Shown: positions 1 through 8,776, counted from the first letter of the stretch. The stretch: DNA of 44,493 nt from an uncultured Mollicutes bacterium (GCA_946500425.1 CAMMVQ010000010.1:1-44493), one strand, 5' to 3'. The notes: generated by a model from the letters alone, not told the origin. Program-made: numbers and translations.

Positions 1-83
1 AATTTTTTTTCATTTTTTTATGAAAAACTATTGACTATTCATAGTTGGTCTCCTTTATTTTTTATAATTATATTTTTATGTCA
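1..83. other. Gap after the kinase gene; possible start of a next gene
   Basis: On the minus strand this stretch has a good Shine-Dalgarno (AAAGGAG) followed by ATG AAT AGT CAA TAG, a four-codon open frame, then a short imperfect repeat (ATGAATAGT...TTTTCATA) before the window edge. It could be a tiny leader ORF, the start of a broken gene, or a weak terminator. The edge prevents a decision. Confidence 0.25.
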
Positions 84-713
84 TTATCCTTTAAACTTAA
101 GTGTTTTTTTCATAGCACTTTTTAAAACATCACTTGATTCTTTAAAATCAGTATCAATTACATAACTGCTAATATTTGTTTTTCTTATCAATTCATTAAA
201 ATAGTAATATTCAGCATTTACCTCATCCTCTACCTCCTTTATATTTTTATTACGCATAAAAGTTCCATAATCGAGATATCTTTTATATGCTCTTTCATAC
301 AAAACTTGCGGTGATGCTTTTAAGTATATAACTAAGGTTTGTATTTCATGTTCCAATAGCTTATTAAATAAATTATAATTAATAGCAGAAACATATGGTT
401 CATCAGGAAACTCTATATTAGGATTACCTGATGCGATAGCTGAATCTTTATAATGTTGTATAGAAAGATGTTGATCACCAACTGTAATATCATGATTACT
501 ACATACTTTACAAAAATAATCTTCAGCATCATTTGGAGCAATATCATAAAAAGCTCTATCAATTGATATATTTTTTTCTTTAGCCAAATCTATATATGCC
601 TTTGCTGGTTTATAATCATGTGCTGGTAAAGCGATACTCATATTTTTAACCAACGTACTCTTTCCAGAAGCTGCTGGTCCACTTACCATAACAAAAATAC
701 TCTTCTTTTCCAT
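84..713 (-). CDS. P-loop kinase of the nucleoside/adenylate-kinase-like type
   Basis: A 209-residue protein with a clear Walker A motif near the N-terminus (GPAASGKST, residues about 12-20). An arginine-bearing stretch near residue 135-145 (KASPQVLYERAYKR) resembles the LID/arginine region of deoxynucleoside and nucleoside monophosphate kinases. The substrate cannot be read from the sequence; a small phosphoryl acceptor such as a nucleoside is the family-based guess. It is the last visible gene of the accessory operon that starts at 5226 and lies 10 bp after the QueC-like gene, so it is probably co-expressed. It has no signal peptide or membrane segment. Start: ATG with AGGAGG upstream. The P-loop kinase class is sure, the exact function is not. 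Confidence 0.7.
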   Translation of the reverse strand: MEKKSIFVMVSGPAASGKSTLVKNMSIALPAHDYKPAKAYIDLAKEKNISIDRAFYDIAPNDAEDYFCKVCSNHDITVGDQHLSIQHYKDSAIASGNPNIEFPDEPYVSAINYNLFNKLLEHEIQTLVIYLKASPQVLYERAYKRYLDYGTFMRNKNIKEVEDEVNAEYYYFNELIRKTNISSYVIDTDFKESSDVLKSAMKKTLKFKG

Positions 714-723
714 AAGTCCTCCT

Positions 724-1782
724 TTATTGCAGTTTTAAATTTTCTAATTCTTTAATTCTTACATCAATTTCATTTTTATATTTTTTATAATTTAGGTTTA
801 CTAATTCTTGTAATTTAGGTGTTAATTTATCAACATACTTATGTAATGCAATCAACATATCCGTTCTTCTTTCGTATTGAAATATATCTATCCTTGAAAA
901 CCAATGTTCTTCAATCAACTTATGCTGGTTATCAAATACTTTCGGATATTGATCAGAATAACCTGAAGCAACAAAAGCCACTTCTCTTTTAGCACAAGAT
1001 GAACAATTTTGACAATTACCATTATCACTATAACAGCTTACTGTTTCATTGGCATTCAAATATTTATCCCATTTTGCTTTCCATAAACATAATACTTCTG
1101 TCTTAGTCATTGTTACGAATGGCGAATATAACTGCACTCCAAAATACTTAACAAACTCATTATACATACGTATTGATTTGTCAGGAACAATCAACTCATC
1201 ACACAATCCTGCTAATACAATCTCCTTAGGATAAAAACAAAGGGCAATTGCTGATATCATTAAATTTCTAGCGGGGAATACATGACCAAATCTTTCTCCC
1301 CCGATTGCAATTAGATCAGATAAATCTAAAGTTGCTTCAATTAAAGTTACTTTTAACTTTTTACATATACTCTCTACCGCTTTTCTTTCTGGATTCCTAT
1401 ATGGTTGCCCATAATCACACCAAATAGCTATCGGGTTTTTACCAGTATCTATCATTTTTATTAAAGCGCCTGTTGAATCAACTCCTCCTGAAAAACACAC
1501 TAATACTCTATTTTTGAATTTGTCATAATAATGATTATTAGTATTTATAAATTTATCTCTTACTATTACTTGTGGAGTTTTCACTCCTTTAGGGTATGCT
1601 AATATATAAGTTAAAAAATCTCCCAATTCATTATTATCTGCATTTGTAGGATTATCTATTTCTATTTTTTCGGCATTTAAATAAGTCTCCTTAATAATGT
1701 AATAAAGATTATCTATTAATGCTGAAGAAACTGAAATTTCTTTTGATGAATCATTTTTCATGATTTTTACATTTACTTTCAT
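724..1782 (-). CDS. QueC-like (7-cyano-7-deazaguanine synthase family) protein with extensions
   Basis: A 352-residue protein whose middle matches the QueC family. It has a PP-loop ATP pyrophosphatase motif (CFSGGVDST, about residue 96), DYGQ, a PARN segment near residue 170, and a C-terminal zinc site of form C-x7-C-x2-C-x2-C (CYSDNGNCQNCSSC, about 255). QueC converts 7-carboxy-7-deazaguanine to preQ0 with ATP and ammonia. Canonical QueC is about 220 residues and begins near the SGG motif; this one has roughly 90 extra N-terminal and 75 extra C-terminal residues. Known QueC paralogues serve outside queuosine synthesis (QatC and type IV CBASS proteins), and no queD, queE or queF is nearby, so the label queC is not justified. 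It overlaps the upstream glycosyltransferase gene by 32 bp, suggesting translational coupling. Confidence 0.75.
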   Translation of the reverse strand: MKVNVKIMKNDSSKEISVSSALIDNLYYIIKETYLNAEKIEIDNPTNADNNELGDFLTYILAYPKGVKTPQVIVRDKFINTNNHYYDKFKNRVLVCFSGGVDSTGALIKMIDTGKNPIAIWCDYGQPYRNPERKAVESICKKLKVTLIEATLDLSDLIAIGGERFGHVFPARNLMISAIALCFYPKEIVLAGLCDELIVPDKSIRMYNEFVKYFGVQLYSPFVTMTKTEVLCLWKAKWDKYLNANETVSCYSDNGNCQNCSSCAKREVAFVASGYSDQYPKVFDNQHKLIEEHWFSRIDIFQYERRTDMLIALHKYVDKLTPKLQELVNLNYKKYKNEIDVRIKELENLKLQ

Positions 1783-2566
1783 TTTTTATCCTCGCTTTCC
1801 AATATCCATATTTATAAGATGGTCTCCATATAAAGAAATGATATAAACTTGCACCTAAGCTATGTGTCAATTTATAACATTCATAAGCCCCTTTCAATTC
1901 ACTAAAAACAGATAAATCTTTCATTAAGCTTCTTTTACTATTTAGTCCATTTATTTCTTGTACAAACGTACCTAATCCCAATCTAATCGCAGATTTAGAA
2001 TCCTCTTTAAAAGTTAATGGCTTATGTAAAACTGATGATTTTGAAATAATATAATTTATATTATTTTCTTTTAATCGTTTTCTTTGGTCACTATCTTCTC
2101 CCCAATATAGATTTTCGTTAAATAATTTCCCTATATTTTTTTGAATTTCTAATCTAAATGCAAATGGCATTAATAACAATTTATCTGGAGTTGTATATTT
2201 TCTACATTTAGAAACAACTTTAGTAGAATAATTATAGTAATCAAAATTAATTGGAATATTAACAACATAATTATTTTCTAATTCTTTTTCAACCATTTCT
2301 ACTAAATTATTGCTAAGTACACAATCAGAATCAACGTAACATATAGCAGGAGTCTTACATTTTTCTACGGCAAGTTGCCTTAACTTACCAAGATTTCTTT
2401 CATCGCATCTATAAACACTTATTTGTTTATTGTTTTTAACCAAATTAAGTACATATTCATCAGGATAGTTTAATATCAATATGATTGGTACTTTACCAGG
2501 TATGCTTTCAAGACATTTTTTTAGCAAATGATCATCAGAACATATTATGGCAATTGATATTTTCAC
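1751..2566 (-). CDS. GT-A fold glycosyltransferase (family 2-like)
   Basis: A 271-residue protein with a GT-A layout: an N-terminal beta strand (ISIAIICSDD), a DxD-type metal/nucleotide-sugar motif in CYVDSDCVL at about residue 97, and a later acidic catalytic-type motif GEDSDQRKR at about 165. Such enzymes move a sugar from a nucleotide-sugar donor; donor and acceptor cannot be inferred. It has no membrane segment, so it is probably cytosolic. It sits directly after another GT-A gene (1 bp gap) and overlaps the QueC-like gene, so the pair presumably works on one product. It ends in TGA. Confidence 0.8.
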   Translation of the reverse strand: MKISIAIICSDDHLLKKCLESIPGKVPIILILNYPDEYVLNLVKNNKQISVYRCDERNLGKLRQLAVEKCKTPAICYVDSDCVLSNNLVEMVEKELENNYVVNIPINFDYYNYSTKVVSKCRKYTTPDKLLLMPFAFRLEIQKNIGKLFNENLYWGEDSDQRKRLKENNINYIISKSSVLHKPLTFKEDSKSAIRLGLGTFVQEINGLNSKRSLMKDLSVFSELKGAYECYKLTHSLGASLYHFFIWRPSYKYGYWKARIKNESKCKNHEK

Positions 2567-2567
2567 T

Positions 2568-3691
2568 TCAAATCACCTCATATTCTTTTATAGCTTTATT
2601 TTGAGTCTCAATACTCCAACTAGAAAAATATTTGCCATTTATTTTTTTACTTTTATCACATACTTTAGCAATATCACAACTTATTAATGCCAATCTGCAA
2701 CAATATATTGCCAAATCAGATATCATATTTATTTCAGCTTCATCATATAAAACTTTGTTACTAGATTCCATAATAGAAACATCATCAATTTTTCCTAGTA
2801 TGTATGCTATCGGATATAATATCATGTATAACAGTTGCTGTTCTGTTTCAGTTGAAGAATTTTTTTCAATTATGTCTATCATTTCATTTATACTATTATT
2901 TTTATTTAATAATAATTTTGATAATTTATTATATGGCTTTACTTTTTTATCGTATTTAATCAAATTATCAAATCTATTAATAATATCCTCATTTGATAAT
3001 ATCGCTCTCCATATTTGAAAACTATCTTTAATTTTCGAATCATTAGGTCTGTGTCTAGCAGGAAGAACTTCTACAAATGAAGTATTAATTTTCATATTAT
3101 TTTTTATTGCTAAAGATATAATATCCCATTCTCCACCCCAGTCATAATGATAGTTTTTGTTGTTAACTATCATATAGAGTTTATTTGTAACAGCTACCAC
3201 TGCTCCTGGAAAAGGTGTCAATAATACATCTTTATATTCCGGATAAAATAAATTAACAACCGTTTTACCTATTAATATATTACTTCTCCCTGCTGACATG
3301 CCGATATTTGGAATTAAAATATCATATTTATAATCCATTAATGTTAAAATTATATTTCTAACAAAAGAATAGTTTTTCTGTATGTTCCAATCAGAATCAA
3401 CAATTGCCACGTAAGGAATATTAAGTTCATATGCTTTATTAGTTATCAATGCAACACCATAGTTCTTGTTTGGAAAGATATCTATCTTGTTTTGAATAAT
3501 AATAACATTATTAATATTTTTTTAATATAGTTTATATTTTTATCATTATGTGTGTAATTCGCATCAAAGATGATAGGTAAAGTATCAAACCCAATCCTTG
3601 ATAAAGATCTTATTGATAATTTGAAAAATTCAACTAAATTTTCTACTGACTCATTTAGCCAACAAGTTCCCCATACTATCTTTTTATCCAT
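2568..3691 (-). pseudogene. GT-A glycosyltransferase split by a frameshift in an A7 run
   Basis: Two ORFs (3482-3691 and 2568-3449) form one protein of about 374 residues. The first reads MDKKIVWGTCWLNES... and, in coding orientation, reaches a run of seven A at 3523-3517. Adding one base there joins ...NYIKK to NINNVIIIQNKIDIFPN, which continues in frame through FPNKNYGVALITNKAYELN to VAIVDSDWN. The joined protein has the GT-A DxD motif (VDSD) and a later WGGEWD motif. The listed start of the second ORF is an internal TTG. The break may be a real mutation, a metagenome assembly error, or phase-variable slippage, since homopolymers in glycosyltransferases are classic phase-variation sites. 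The gene start overlaps the transporter stop by 8 bp. Confidence 0.8.
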
Positions 3692-4352
3692 TTATTCTAT
3701 TCTCCGTTATATTTTCATATGATTTTACTTTTTTAACAAGTATGGTTGTTAACGGTAAGCATATAATTTCATATAAAGTTTTAAATACAACTTGTATGAT
3801 TATCATAGTAACAATCTGATTTAATGGTATCTTTCCTAAAAAAGCAACAAATACGAAAATCAATGAATCAGTTAATTCTCCAAATAACGTAGAGATTATT
3901 GCTCTAGTACTAAATCTATTATTTTTTTTACCTTTCATTTTTACCAATATTTTAGCATTTACTAATGAACCTAATAGATAAGCCATTAACCCAGCCAAGC
4001 AATTTCTAGGTGTAGAGCCAAGGATCAAAGCGAAACTATCGTTATTTTCAAACCATGTAGGCTAAGGTAACGCTATTGCTAATCCAAAGATTAGAACCAT
4101 GAATAAATTCATCAAAAATCCAAATACAATTAATTTTTTAGTTTTTTTGAAACCATAAACTTCAGAAAAAATATCATTAATAATATATGATATAGGAAAC
4201 ACTAACACTCCAGCGGTAACTGAATAATTATTTCCTATTTTTAATAGTTTAGCTGCTAAAATATTAGATAGTAATAAGCATACTACAAATAAAATAGATA
4301 ATGCTAAATACAAACCTGAATACTTCTCTTTTGAATATTTCATTTCTTTCAT
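3684..4352 (-). pseudogene. COG1738/YhhQ-type queuosine-precursor transporter with in-frame amber codon
   Basis: ORFs 4062-4352 and 3684-4028 lie in the same frame, separated only by a TAG codon at 4064-4062. Reading through gives ...FGLAIALP, stop, PTWFENNDSFALILG, then STPRNCLAGLMAYLLGSL. This is the continuous multi-spanning vitamin/queuosine transporter (VUT, COG1738) sequence, including the family ILGSTPR segment and TLFGELTDS. Total length (about 222 codons) equals the usual family length, so nothing but the single codon is wrong. The family imports preQ0, preQ1 or queuine in characterised members. TAG ends other genes here (9525, 15601, 29058), so recoding is unlikely; a nonsense mutation or base error is the simplest view. 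SD AAGGAG lies 10 bp before ATG. Confidence 0.82.
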
Positions 4353-4359
4353 ATTAACT

Positions 4360-5226
4360 TCACTCCTTAAATCTTTTTAAATAATAGTTTTTGTTCATAT
4401 TACAGTCTTTGCAACAATCTATGCTGTCATAATCCCCATAAGCTATATGCTCTTGTATCTTTTTCATTTCTTTTCCATGCCATATATCATATATACTTTT
4501 TTCATATACATTTCCAACAATATTTTGATAATTCCAATCTCTGCAACAAATTATTACATTACCATTAGAACTTATAACCATTTGATCCATCGGCCTATCG
4601 CAAGGCCCTACATAATGAATAGAATCAATCACTCCATTATAGATGTCATCTATTTTCCAATTTTCCTTATACTCTAAATCCCATTCACAAATTAAATACT
4701 TACCTAATTTTTCTTTCATTAAATCGTGATCATAGTATTTAGTTTTAGGTACCGCAATTCTTATCATTTTACACAATTCTTTATCTTCTATTTTTTCTAA
4801 TAATCCCAGAAGTTTTTCAAGAGAAACACCCATAATTTCTTTGTAATTCTCTTTATTAATAGTAGGAATACTTATATATAAAGTTGTTAATCCTACCGCC
4901 TTTAATTCTATTAATTTATCCATTGTTAATAATATTCCATTTGTAGAAAGAGTAATTTCTGTATCTTTAAGATTTTCATGTGCAAATTTTATAAATTCAC
5001 AAATCCTATAATCCAATAATGGTTCGTTATTATTAAACAAAGTAATTCTTTTAACTTCATGATTTGACATTTCTTTAATTAACTCTTTAAATCTTTCTAT
5101 ATCAAAAAAGACGGGTTTTTCATTTTTCCTTATTCTTGTATAAGGGCAAAATTTACAATTTCCTTGGCATAAATTCAAGGTTTCTATTAATATAGACTTT
5201 GGAAAATCTAAAGCAACTGTACGCAT
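4360..5226 (-). CDS. Radical SAM protein with C-terminal SPASM/twitch-like cysteines
   Basis: A 288-residue protein. Its N-terminal radical SAM motif is C-x3-C-x2-C (LCQGNCKFCPY, about residue 18-26), which binds the SAM-coordinating 4Fe-4S cluster. It is followed by family signals NNNEPLL (the GGE-like motif) and STNGILL. The C-terminus has further cysteines in the SPASM-type pattern (GPCDRPMDQ, NVIICCRDW, CCKDCNMN), expected to bind one or more auxiliary clusters. SPASM enzymes often modify peptides or carbohydrates. The C-terminal domain makes it unlikely to be QueE. It is the first gene of the operon after the leader at 5244-5367 and lies 7 bp before the transporter. Its substrate is unknown. 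Confidence 0.85.
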   Translation of the reverse strand: MRTVALDFPKSILIETLNLCQGNCKFCPYTRIRKNEKPVFFDIERFKELIKEMSNHEVKRITLFNNNEPLLDYRICEFIKFAHENLKDTEITLSTNGILLTMDKLIELKAVGLTTLYISIPTINKENYKEIMGVSLEKLLGLLEKIEDKELCKMIRIAVPKTKYYDHDLMKEKLGKYLICEWDLEYKENWKIDDIYNGVIDSIHYVGPCDRPMDQMVISSNGNVIICCRDWNYQNIVGNVYEKSIYDIWHGKEMKKIQEHIAYGDYDSIDCCKDCNMNKNYYLKRFKE

Positions 5227-5243
5227 ATTATCCCCCTATATAT

Positions 5244-5367
5244 AAAAAAAGGTGGCAAAAACACTAAAGTGTTTGCCACCATGAAAATACTGCCACCATC
5301 TGGGCAAACACATCACCCAAATTGATTTAATTGCTTTTAAAATACAGTATTTACTATATAATGTCAA
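5244..5367 (-). promoter_or_regulatory. Promoter plus attenuator/riboswitch-like leader of the radical SAM-QueC-like operon
   Basis: On the minus strand a TTGACA box (5367-5362), a 17-bp spacer and TATTTT (5344-5339) form a good sigma-A promoter. About 50 nt into the transcript comes a perfect intrinsic terminator: GGTGGC...GCCACC arms (5280-5251) and seven U (5250-5244), just before the radical SAM gene. An upstream segment GTGTTTGCC (5311-5303) is exactly complementary to GGCAAACAC in the 5' arm of the terminator (5277-5269), so two mutually exclusive folds are possible. That is the signature of transcription attenuation. I do not recognise a known aptamer; it does not fit the preQ1-I consensus I know, nor a T-box. 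Confidence 0.6.
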
Positions 5368-5761
5368 TACTTTTATATAAAAATTTGTAAATATATTTAA
5401 AAAATAATTTTTACATTATTCTTATATTATTTATACTTTCAAACTATTTAAATCAATATTATTTTCCTTGAGTTTTTCAAATTTTTTTATTTTATTATTG
5501 CATTAATAATATATTGTTCTATATATATTTTATCTCTTTTTAATAACTTACGAGATAAAACAAATTCAATTTTCTCTTTAATAAATGAAAATCTATCATT
5601 TTGATTTCCTTTATTTTGAGATAATATTTCTTTTAATGAATCATAATCTAACAATTTATTTTGTTTACATTTGTTGCTTTATCTCCATATATTTAACCAA
5701 CAACTTCTGATGACAACTTTAGACTTCCGGTGTCCGAAGTGATTTTTTCTTGATGTCATAT
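5368..5761. other. Mostly degraded intergenic stretch with a hairpin and an ORF remnant
   Basis: On the minus strand, about 5675-5487 keeps an open frame of some 56 codons (LDYDSLKEILSQNK... ending INAIIK) but no convincing start codon. It may be the tail of a decayed gene. A long imperfect hairpin lies at 5710-5759, with outer arms ATGACA/TGTCAT and inner CTTCCGG/CCGAAG. I see no intact gene, insertion sequence or tRNA here. Confidence 0.35.
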
Positions 5762-6013
5762 TTATTTCACTAATTCCATAGTCCTGTTATCCTTAGGATT
5801 TCTTTTTCCTTTTTCGTATCTAGTCATTGTTCTTCTTTTACACTCACCAGTTAATCCTAATTTATCGGATACCTCATCTTGTGTCATTAAACTAAATTGT
5901 CTTACAAAAGCAATTCTAACTCCCCGAGATAAATCTTTAAAAAAAGGCTTTGTATAAATAAGTCGCATATTTCTAATTTCCAAACCATTATCGTACATTA
6001 ATAACTTAATCAC
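5762..6013 (-). CDS. Truncated XRE-family helix-turn-helix protein
   Basis: An 83-codon ORF whose second half is an XRE/cI-type helix-turn-helix (GVRIAFVRQFSLMTQDEVSDKLG, then RYEKGKRNPKDNR). It stops directly after the DNA-binding domain. The first 16 codons run into the ppdK terminator, so the real start may be the internal Met at codon 17 (MRLIYTK). Members I would expect to be longer continue past this point, and sequence below 5700 contains another open frame, so this looks like the left-over N-terminus of a mobile-element-type regulator. It may still make a small DNA-binding protein. Confidence 0.5.
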   Translation of the reverse strand: MIKLLMYDNGLEIRNMRLIYTKPFFKDLSRGVRIAFVRQFSLMTQDEVSDKLGLTGECKRRTMTRYEKGKRNPKDNRTMELVK

Positions 6014-6062
6014 AAAAAAAGTACTAAGATATACGACATAATCGCCATCTTAGCACTTTTTT
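6014..6062 (-). terminator. Intrinsic terminator of ppdK
   Basis: Long hairpin with arms AGTGCTAAGAT and ATCTTAGTACT (one mismatch) followed by a seven-U run on the minus strand, about 75 nt after the ppdK stop. The A/T runs on both sides could make it bidirectional. Confidence 0.85.
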
Positions 6063-6136
6063 ATATGTAAATATCTAATATAATTGGTTCTTTAAGTCTT
6101 AAATTATGTGCATTAGAAACACATCGATATTTGAAC

Positions 6137-8776
6137 TTATTTTTGCGTTCTACTCTTGATTGCGGCTTGTGCTGCAGCAAGTCTTGCAATAGGAACTCTA
6201 AATGGTGAACATGATACATAGTTAAGGCCTATATTATGACAGAACTCAACTGATGATGGGTCCCCGCCATGTTCTCCACATATTCCAAGCTTAATGTCCG
6301 GACGAGTTTTACGTCCTTTTTCAGCAGCCATTTTAACCAATTGTCCTACGCCCTCTTGGTCCAATTTAGCAAATGGATCAAATTCGTAAATTTTATTTTG
6401 ATAATAAGCATCCAAGAACTTACCTGCGTCATCACGAGAGAATCCAAACGTCATTTGGGTTAAATCATTAGTTCCAAATGAGAAGAATTCAGCTTCTTCA
6501 GCAATTTTATCAGCCGTTAAAGCAGCTCTTGGAATCTCTATCATGGTACCAATGTGATATTTCATGTCAGAGTTCTTTTCCTTCTTAACTTGTTCTGCAG
6601 TTTCTACAACTACGTCTTTTACAAACTTAAGTTCTTTTACTTCGCCAACAAGTGGAATCATGATTTCAGGTACGATATCATAACCTTTTTCTTCTTTCAC
6701 TTCGATTGCAGCTTCCATTAACGCTCTTGTTTGCATCTTAGCTATTTCTGGATAAGTAACCGCAAGACGACAACCCCTGTGTCCCATCATTGGGTTAAAT
6801 TCGTGAAGTTCAGCACACTTGTTTTTCAAATGCTCAACCGTAACCCCCATGTCCTTCGCTAAAACTTCAATGTCCTTTTCGTCGGTTGGTAAAAATTCGT
6901 GTAAAGGTGGATCTAAATAACGAACGGTCATTGGAAGACCTTTTAGTTCTTCATACATGGCTTTAAAATCACCTTTTTGGAACGGAATTAACTCATTTAA
7001 AGCCTTTTCTCTTTCTTCGACAGTCTCAGATAAAATCATCTTTCTTATTTTTGGAATTCTTTCTTCATCAAAGAACATGTGTTCAGTACGGCAAAGTCCA
7101 ATACCTTCTGCTCCTAATCTAACGGCGTTAGCAGTATCTCTTGGGTTGTCAGCGTTAGTTCTAACTTTTAACGTTCTTATTTCATCAGCCCATTCCATGA
7201 TTCTTCCGAAGTTACCAGTAACTGATGCTTCAACCGTCTTAATGTCTCCCTTATAAATCTTACCAGTTGAACCATCAAGTGAAATATAATCTCCTTCTTT
7301 GAAGGTTTCTCCGCCTAAAGTAAATTCTTTAGCTTCCTCATTTATTTTAATGTCACCGCAACCTGATACGCAGCATGTACCCATACCACGAGCTACAACG
7401 GCAGCATGACTTGTCATCCCACCACGAACGGTTAAGATACCTTGAGCAGCCACCATACCTTCAATGTCTTCTGGAGTGGTTTCAAGTCTAACTAATATTA
7501 CTCTTTCTCCTTTGCCTCCAATACCTTGAGCCTTAGCTTCTTCAGCGGTAAATACTATTTTACCTGCAGCAGCTCCTGGAGATGCTGGAAGTGCACTTCC
7601 AACTACTTTTCCTTCTTTTAAAGCCTTAGCATCAAAAGTTGGGTGTAATAGTTGGTCTAAGCTTTTAGCCTCTATTCTAAGCACTGCTTCTTCTTTAGTA
7701 ATCATGCCTTCATCAACCAAGTCACAAGCAATGTTAATTGCGGCATCAGCGGTACGTTTACCATTACGAGTTTGCAAGAAATATAACTTTCCTTCTTGAA
7801 TGGTAAACTCCATATCTTGCATGTCGCGGTAATGGTTTTCTAGTTTTTGAGCTATTTCCATGAACTCTTTATAGCAATCTGGCAAGTCTTCAGCTAATTT
7901 AGAAATTGGTTGTGGAGTTCTAACTCCCGCAACAACGTCTTCTCCTTGAGCGTTAATTAAGTACTCACCAAAAATACCTTTTTCACCAGTTGCTGGGTTA
8001 CGGGTAAATGCAACCCCAGTACCTGAGGTATCTCCCATGTTACCAAACACCATGGCTTGAACGTTTACCGCGGTTCCCCAGTCTCCTGGGATATCGTTCA
8101 TCCGGCGATAAACAATTGCTCTTGGATTATCCCATGATCTAAATACAGCCTTAACCGCACCCATCAACTGTTCTTTAGGATCTTGTGGGAAGTCTTCACC
8201 GTTCATTTCCTTTTTATAAACAGCTTTAAATCTCTTTACTAATTCTTTCAAATCATCAACGGTAAGTTCAGTATCAAAATGAACTCCTTTTTCTTCTTTT
8301 ACTTCATCAATGATTTTCTCAAAGAATGACTTTGGAACTTCCATAACAACGTCTGAATACATCTGAATAAATCTTCTGTATGAATCATATGCAAATCTTG
8401 GATTTCCGGTTTTTTTAGCAAAACCTTCTACCGCTTCATCATTTAAACCTAAGTTAAGGATGGTATCCATCATACCAGGCATAGAGGCTCTAGCACCAGA
8501 CCTTACTGATACTAAAAGCGGGTCTGCGTTATTACCAAATTTTTTGCCCTGCATTTCTTCAAGTTTTGATAAAGCTTCATAAATCTGGTCCTCGATTTCT
8601 TTTGAAATCGTTTTACCTTGCGTGTAATAATTTGTACACGCTTCAGTAGTAATGGTGAAACCTTGTGGAATTGGCAAACCTAAATTAGTCATTTCAGCTA
8701 AGTTAGCACCCTTACCACCAAGTAAGTTTCTCATTTGTGCGTTTCCTTCTTTAAAAAGGTAAACCCATTTTGTCAT
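6137..8776 (-). CDS. ppdK: Pyruvate, phosphate dikinase
   Basis: An 879-residue cytosolic enzyme of usual family length. It interconverts pyruvate, ATP and phosphate with phosphoenolpyruvate, AMP and pyrophosphate. Visible signatures are the N-terminal ATP-grasp start (GGKGANLAEM...GLPIPQGF), the swivelling phosphohistidine domain TVRGGMTSHAAVVARGMG with its catalytic His near residue 455, and the C-terminal PEP-binding barrel with GICGEHGGDP and the catalytic Cys just before GEHGG. It is monocistronic: its own promoter at 8836-8807, SD AAAGGAGG, and a strong terminator at 6062-6014. In anaerobic fermenters this enzyme usually works in glycolysis in the pyruvate-forming direction; that role is family knowledge, not shown here. 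Confidence 0.98.
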   Translation of the reverse strand: MTKWVYLFKEGNAQMRNLLGGKGANLAEMTNLGLPIPQGFTITTEACTNYYTQGKTISKEIEDQIYEALSKLEEMQGKKFGNNADPLLVSVRSGARASMPGMMDTILNLGLNDEAVEGFAKKTGNPRFAYDSYRRFIQMYSDVVMEVPKSFFEKIIDEVKEEKGVHFDTELTVDDLKELVKRFKAVYKKEMNGEDFPQDPKEQLMGAVKAVFRSWDNPRAIVYRRMNDIPGDWGTAVNVQAMVFGNMGDTSGTGVAFTRNPATGEKGIFGEYLINAQGEDVVAGVRTPQPISKLAEDLPDCYKEFMEIAQKLENHYRDMQDMEFTIQEGKLYFLQTRNGKRTADAAINIACDLVDEGMITKEEAVLRIEAKSLDQLLHPTFDAKALKEGKVVGSALPASPGAAAGKIVFTAEEAKAQGIGGKGERVILVRLETTPEDIEGMVAAQGILTVRGGMTSHAAVVARGMGTCCVSGCGDIKINEEAKEFTLGGETFKEGDYISLDGSTGKIYKGDIKTVEASVTGNFGRIMEWADEIRTLKVRTNADNPRDTANAVRLGAEGIGLCRTEHMFFDEERIPKIRKMILSETVEEREKALNELIPFQKGDFKAMYEELKGLPMTVRYLDPPLHEFLPTDEKDIEVLAKDMGVTVEHLKNKCAELHEFNPMMGHRGCRLAVTYPEIAKMQTRALMEAAIEVKEEKGYDIVPEIMIPLVGEVKELKFVKDVVVETAEQVKKEKNSDMKYHIGTMIEIPRAALTADKIAEEAEFFSFGTNDLTQMTFGFSRDDAGKFLDAYYQNKIYEFDPFAKLDQEGVGQLVKMAAEKGRKTRPDIKLGICGEHGGDPSSVEFCHNIGLNYVSCSPFRVPIARLAAAQAAIKSRTQK

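Noticed and set aside
724-1782. Queuosine biosynthesis operon (queC proper)
   Set aside because: No queD, queE, queF or tgt is present, the protein is much longer than QueC, and the radical SAM protein has SPASM cysteines unlike QueE.
4062-4064. TAG recoded as an amino acid
   Set aside because: TAG ends several genes sensibly (9525, 15601, 29058), so a nonsense change or sequence error is simpler.
5244-5367. Calling the leader a preQ1 riboswitch or T-box
   Set aside because: The sequence does not show the preQ1-I core or the T-box GGGUGGNACCGCG element that I know. The deazapurine-type genes nearby are not enough to name a class.
5710-5759. Transposon end or IS remnant at the imperfect hairpin
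   Set aside because: A single hairpin without a partner repeat, transposase fragment or target duplication cannot support it.
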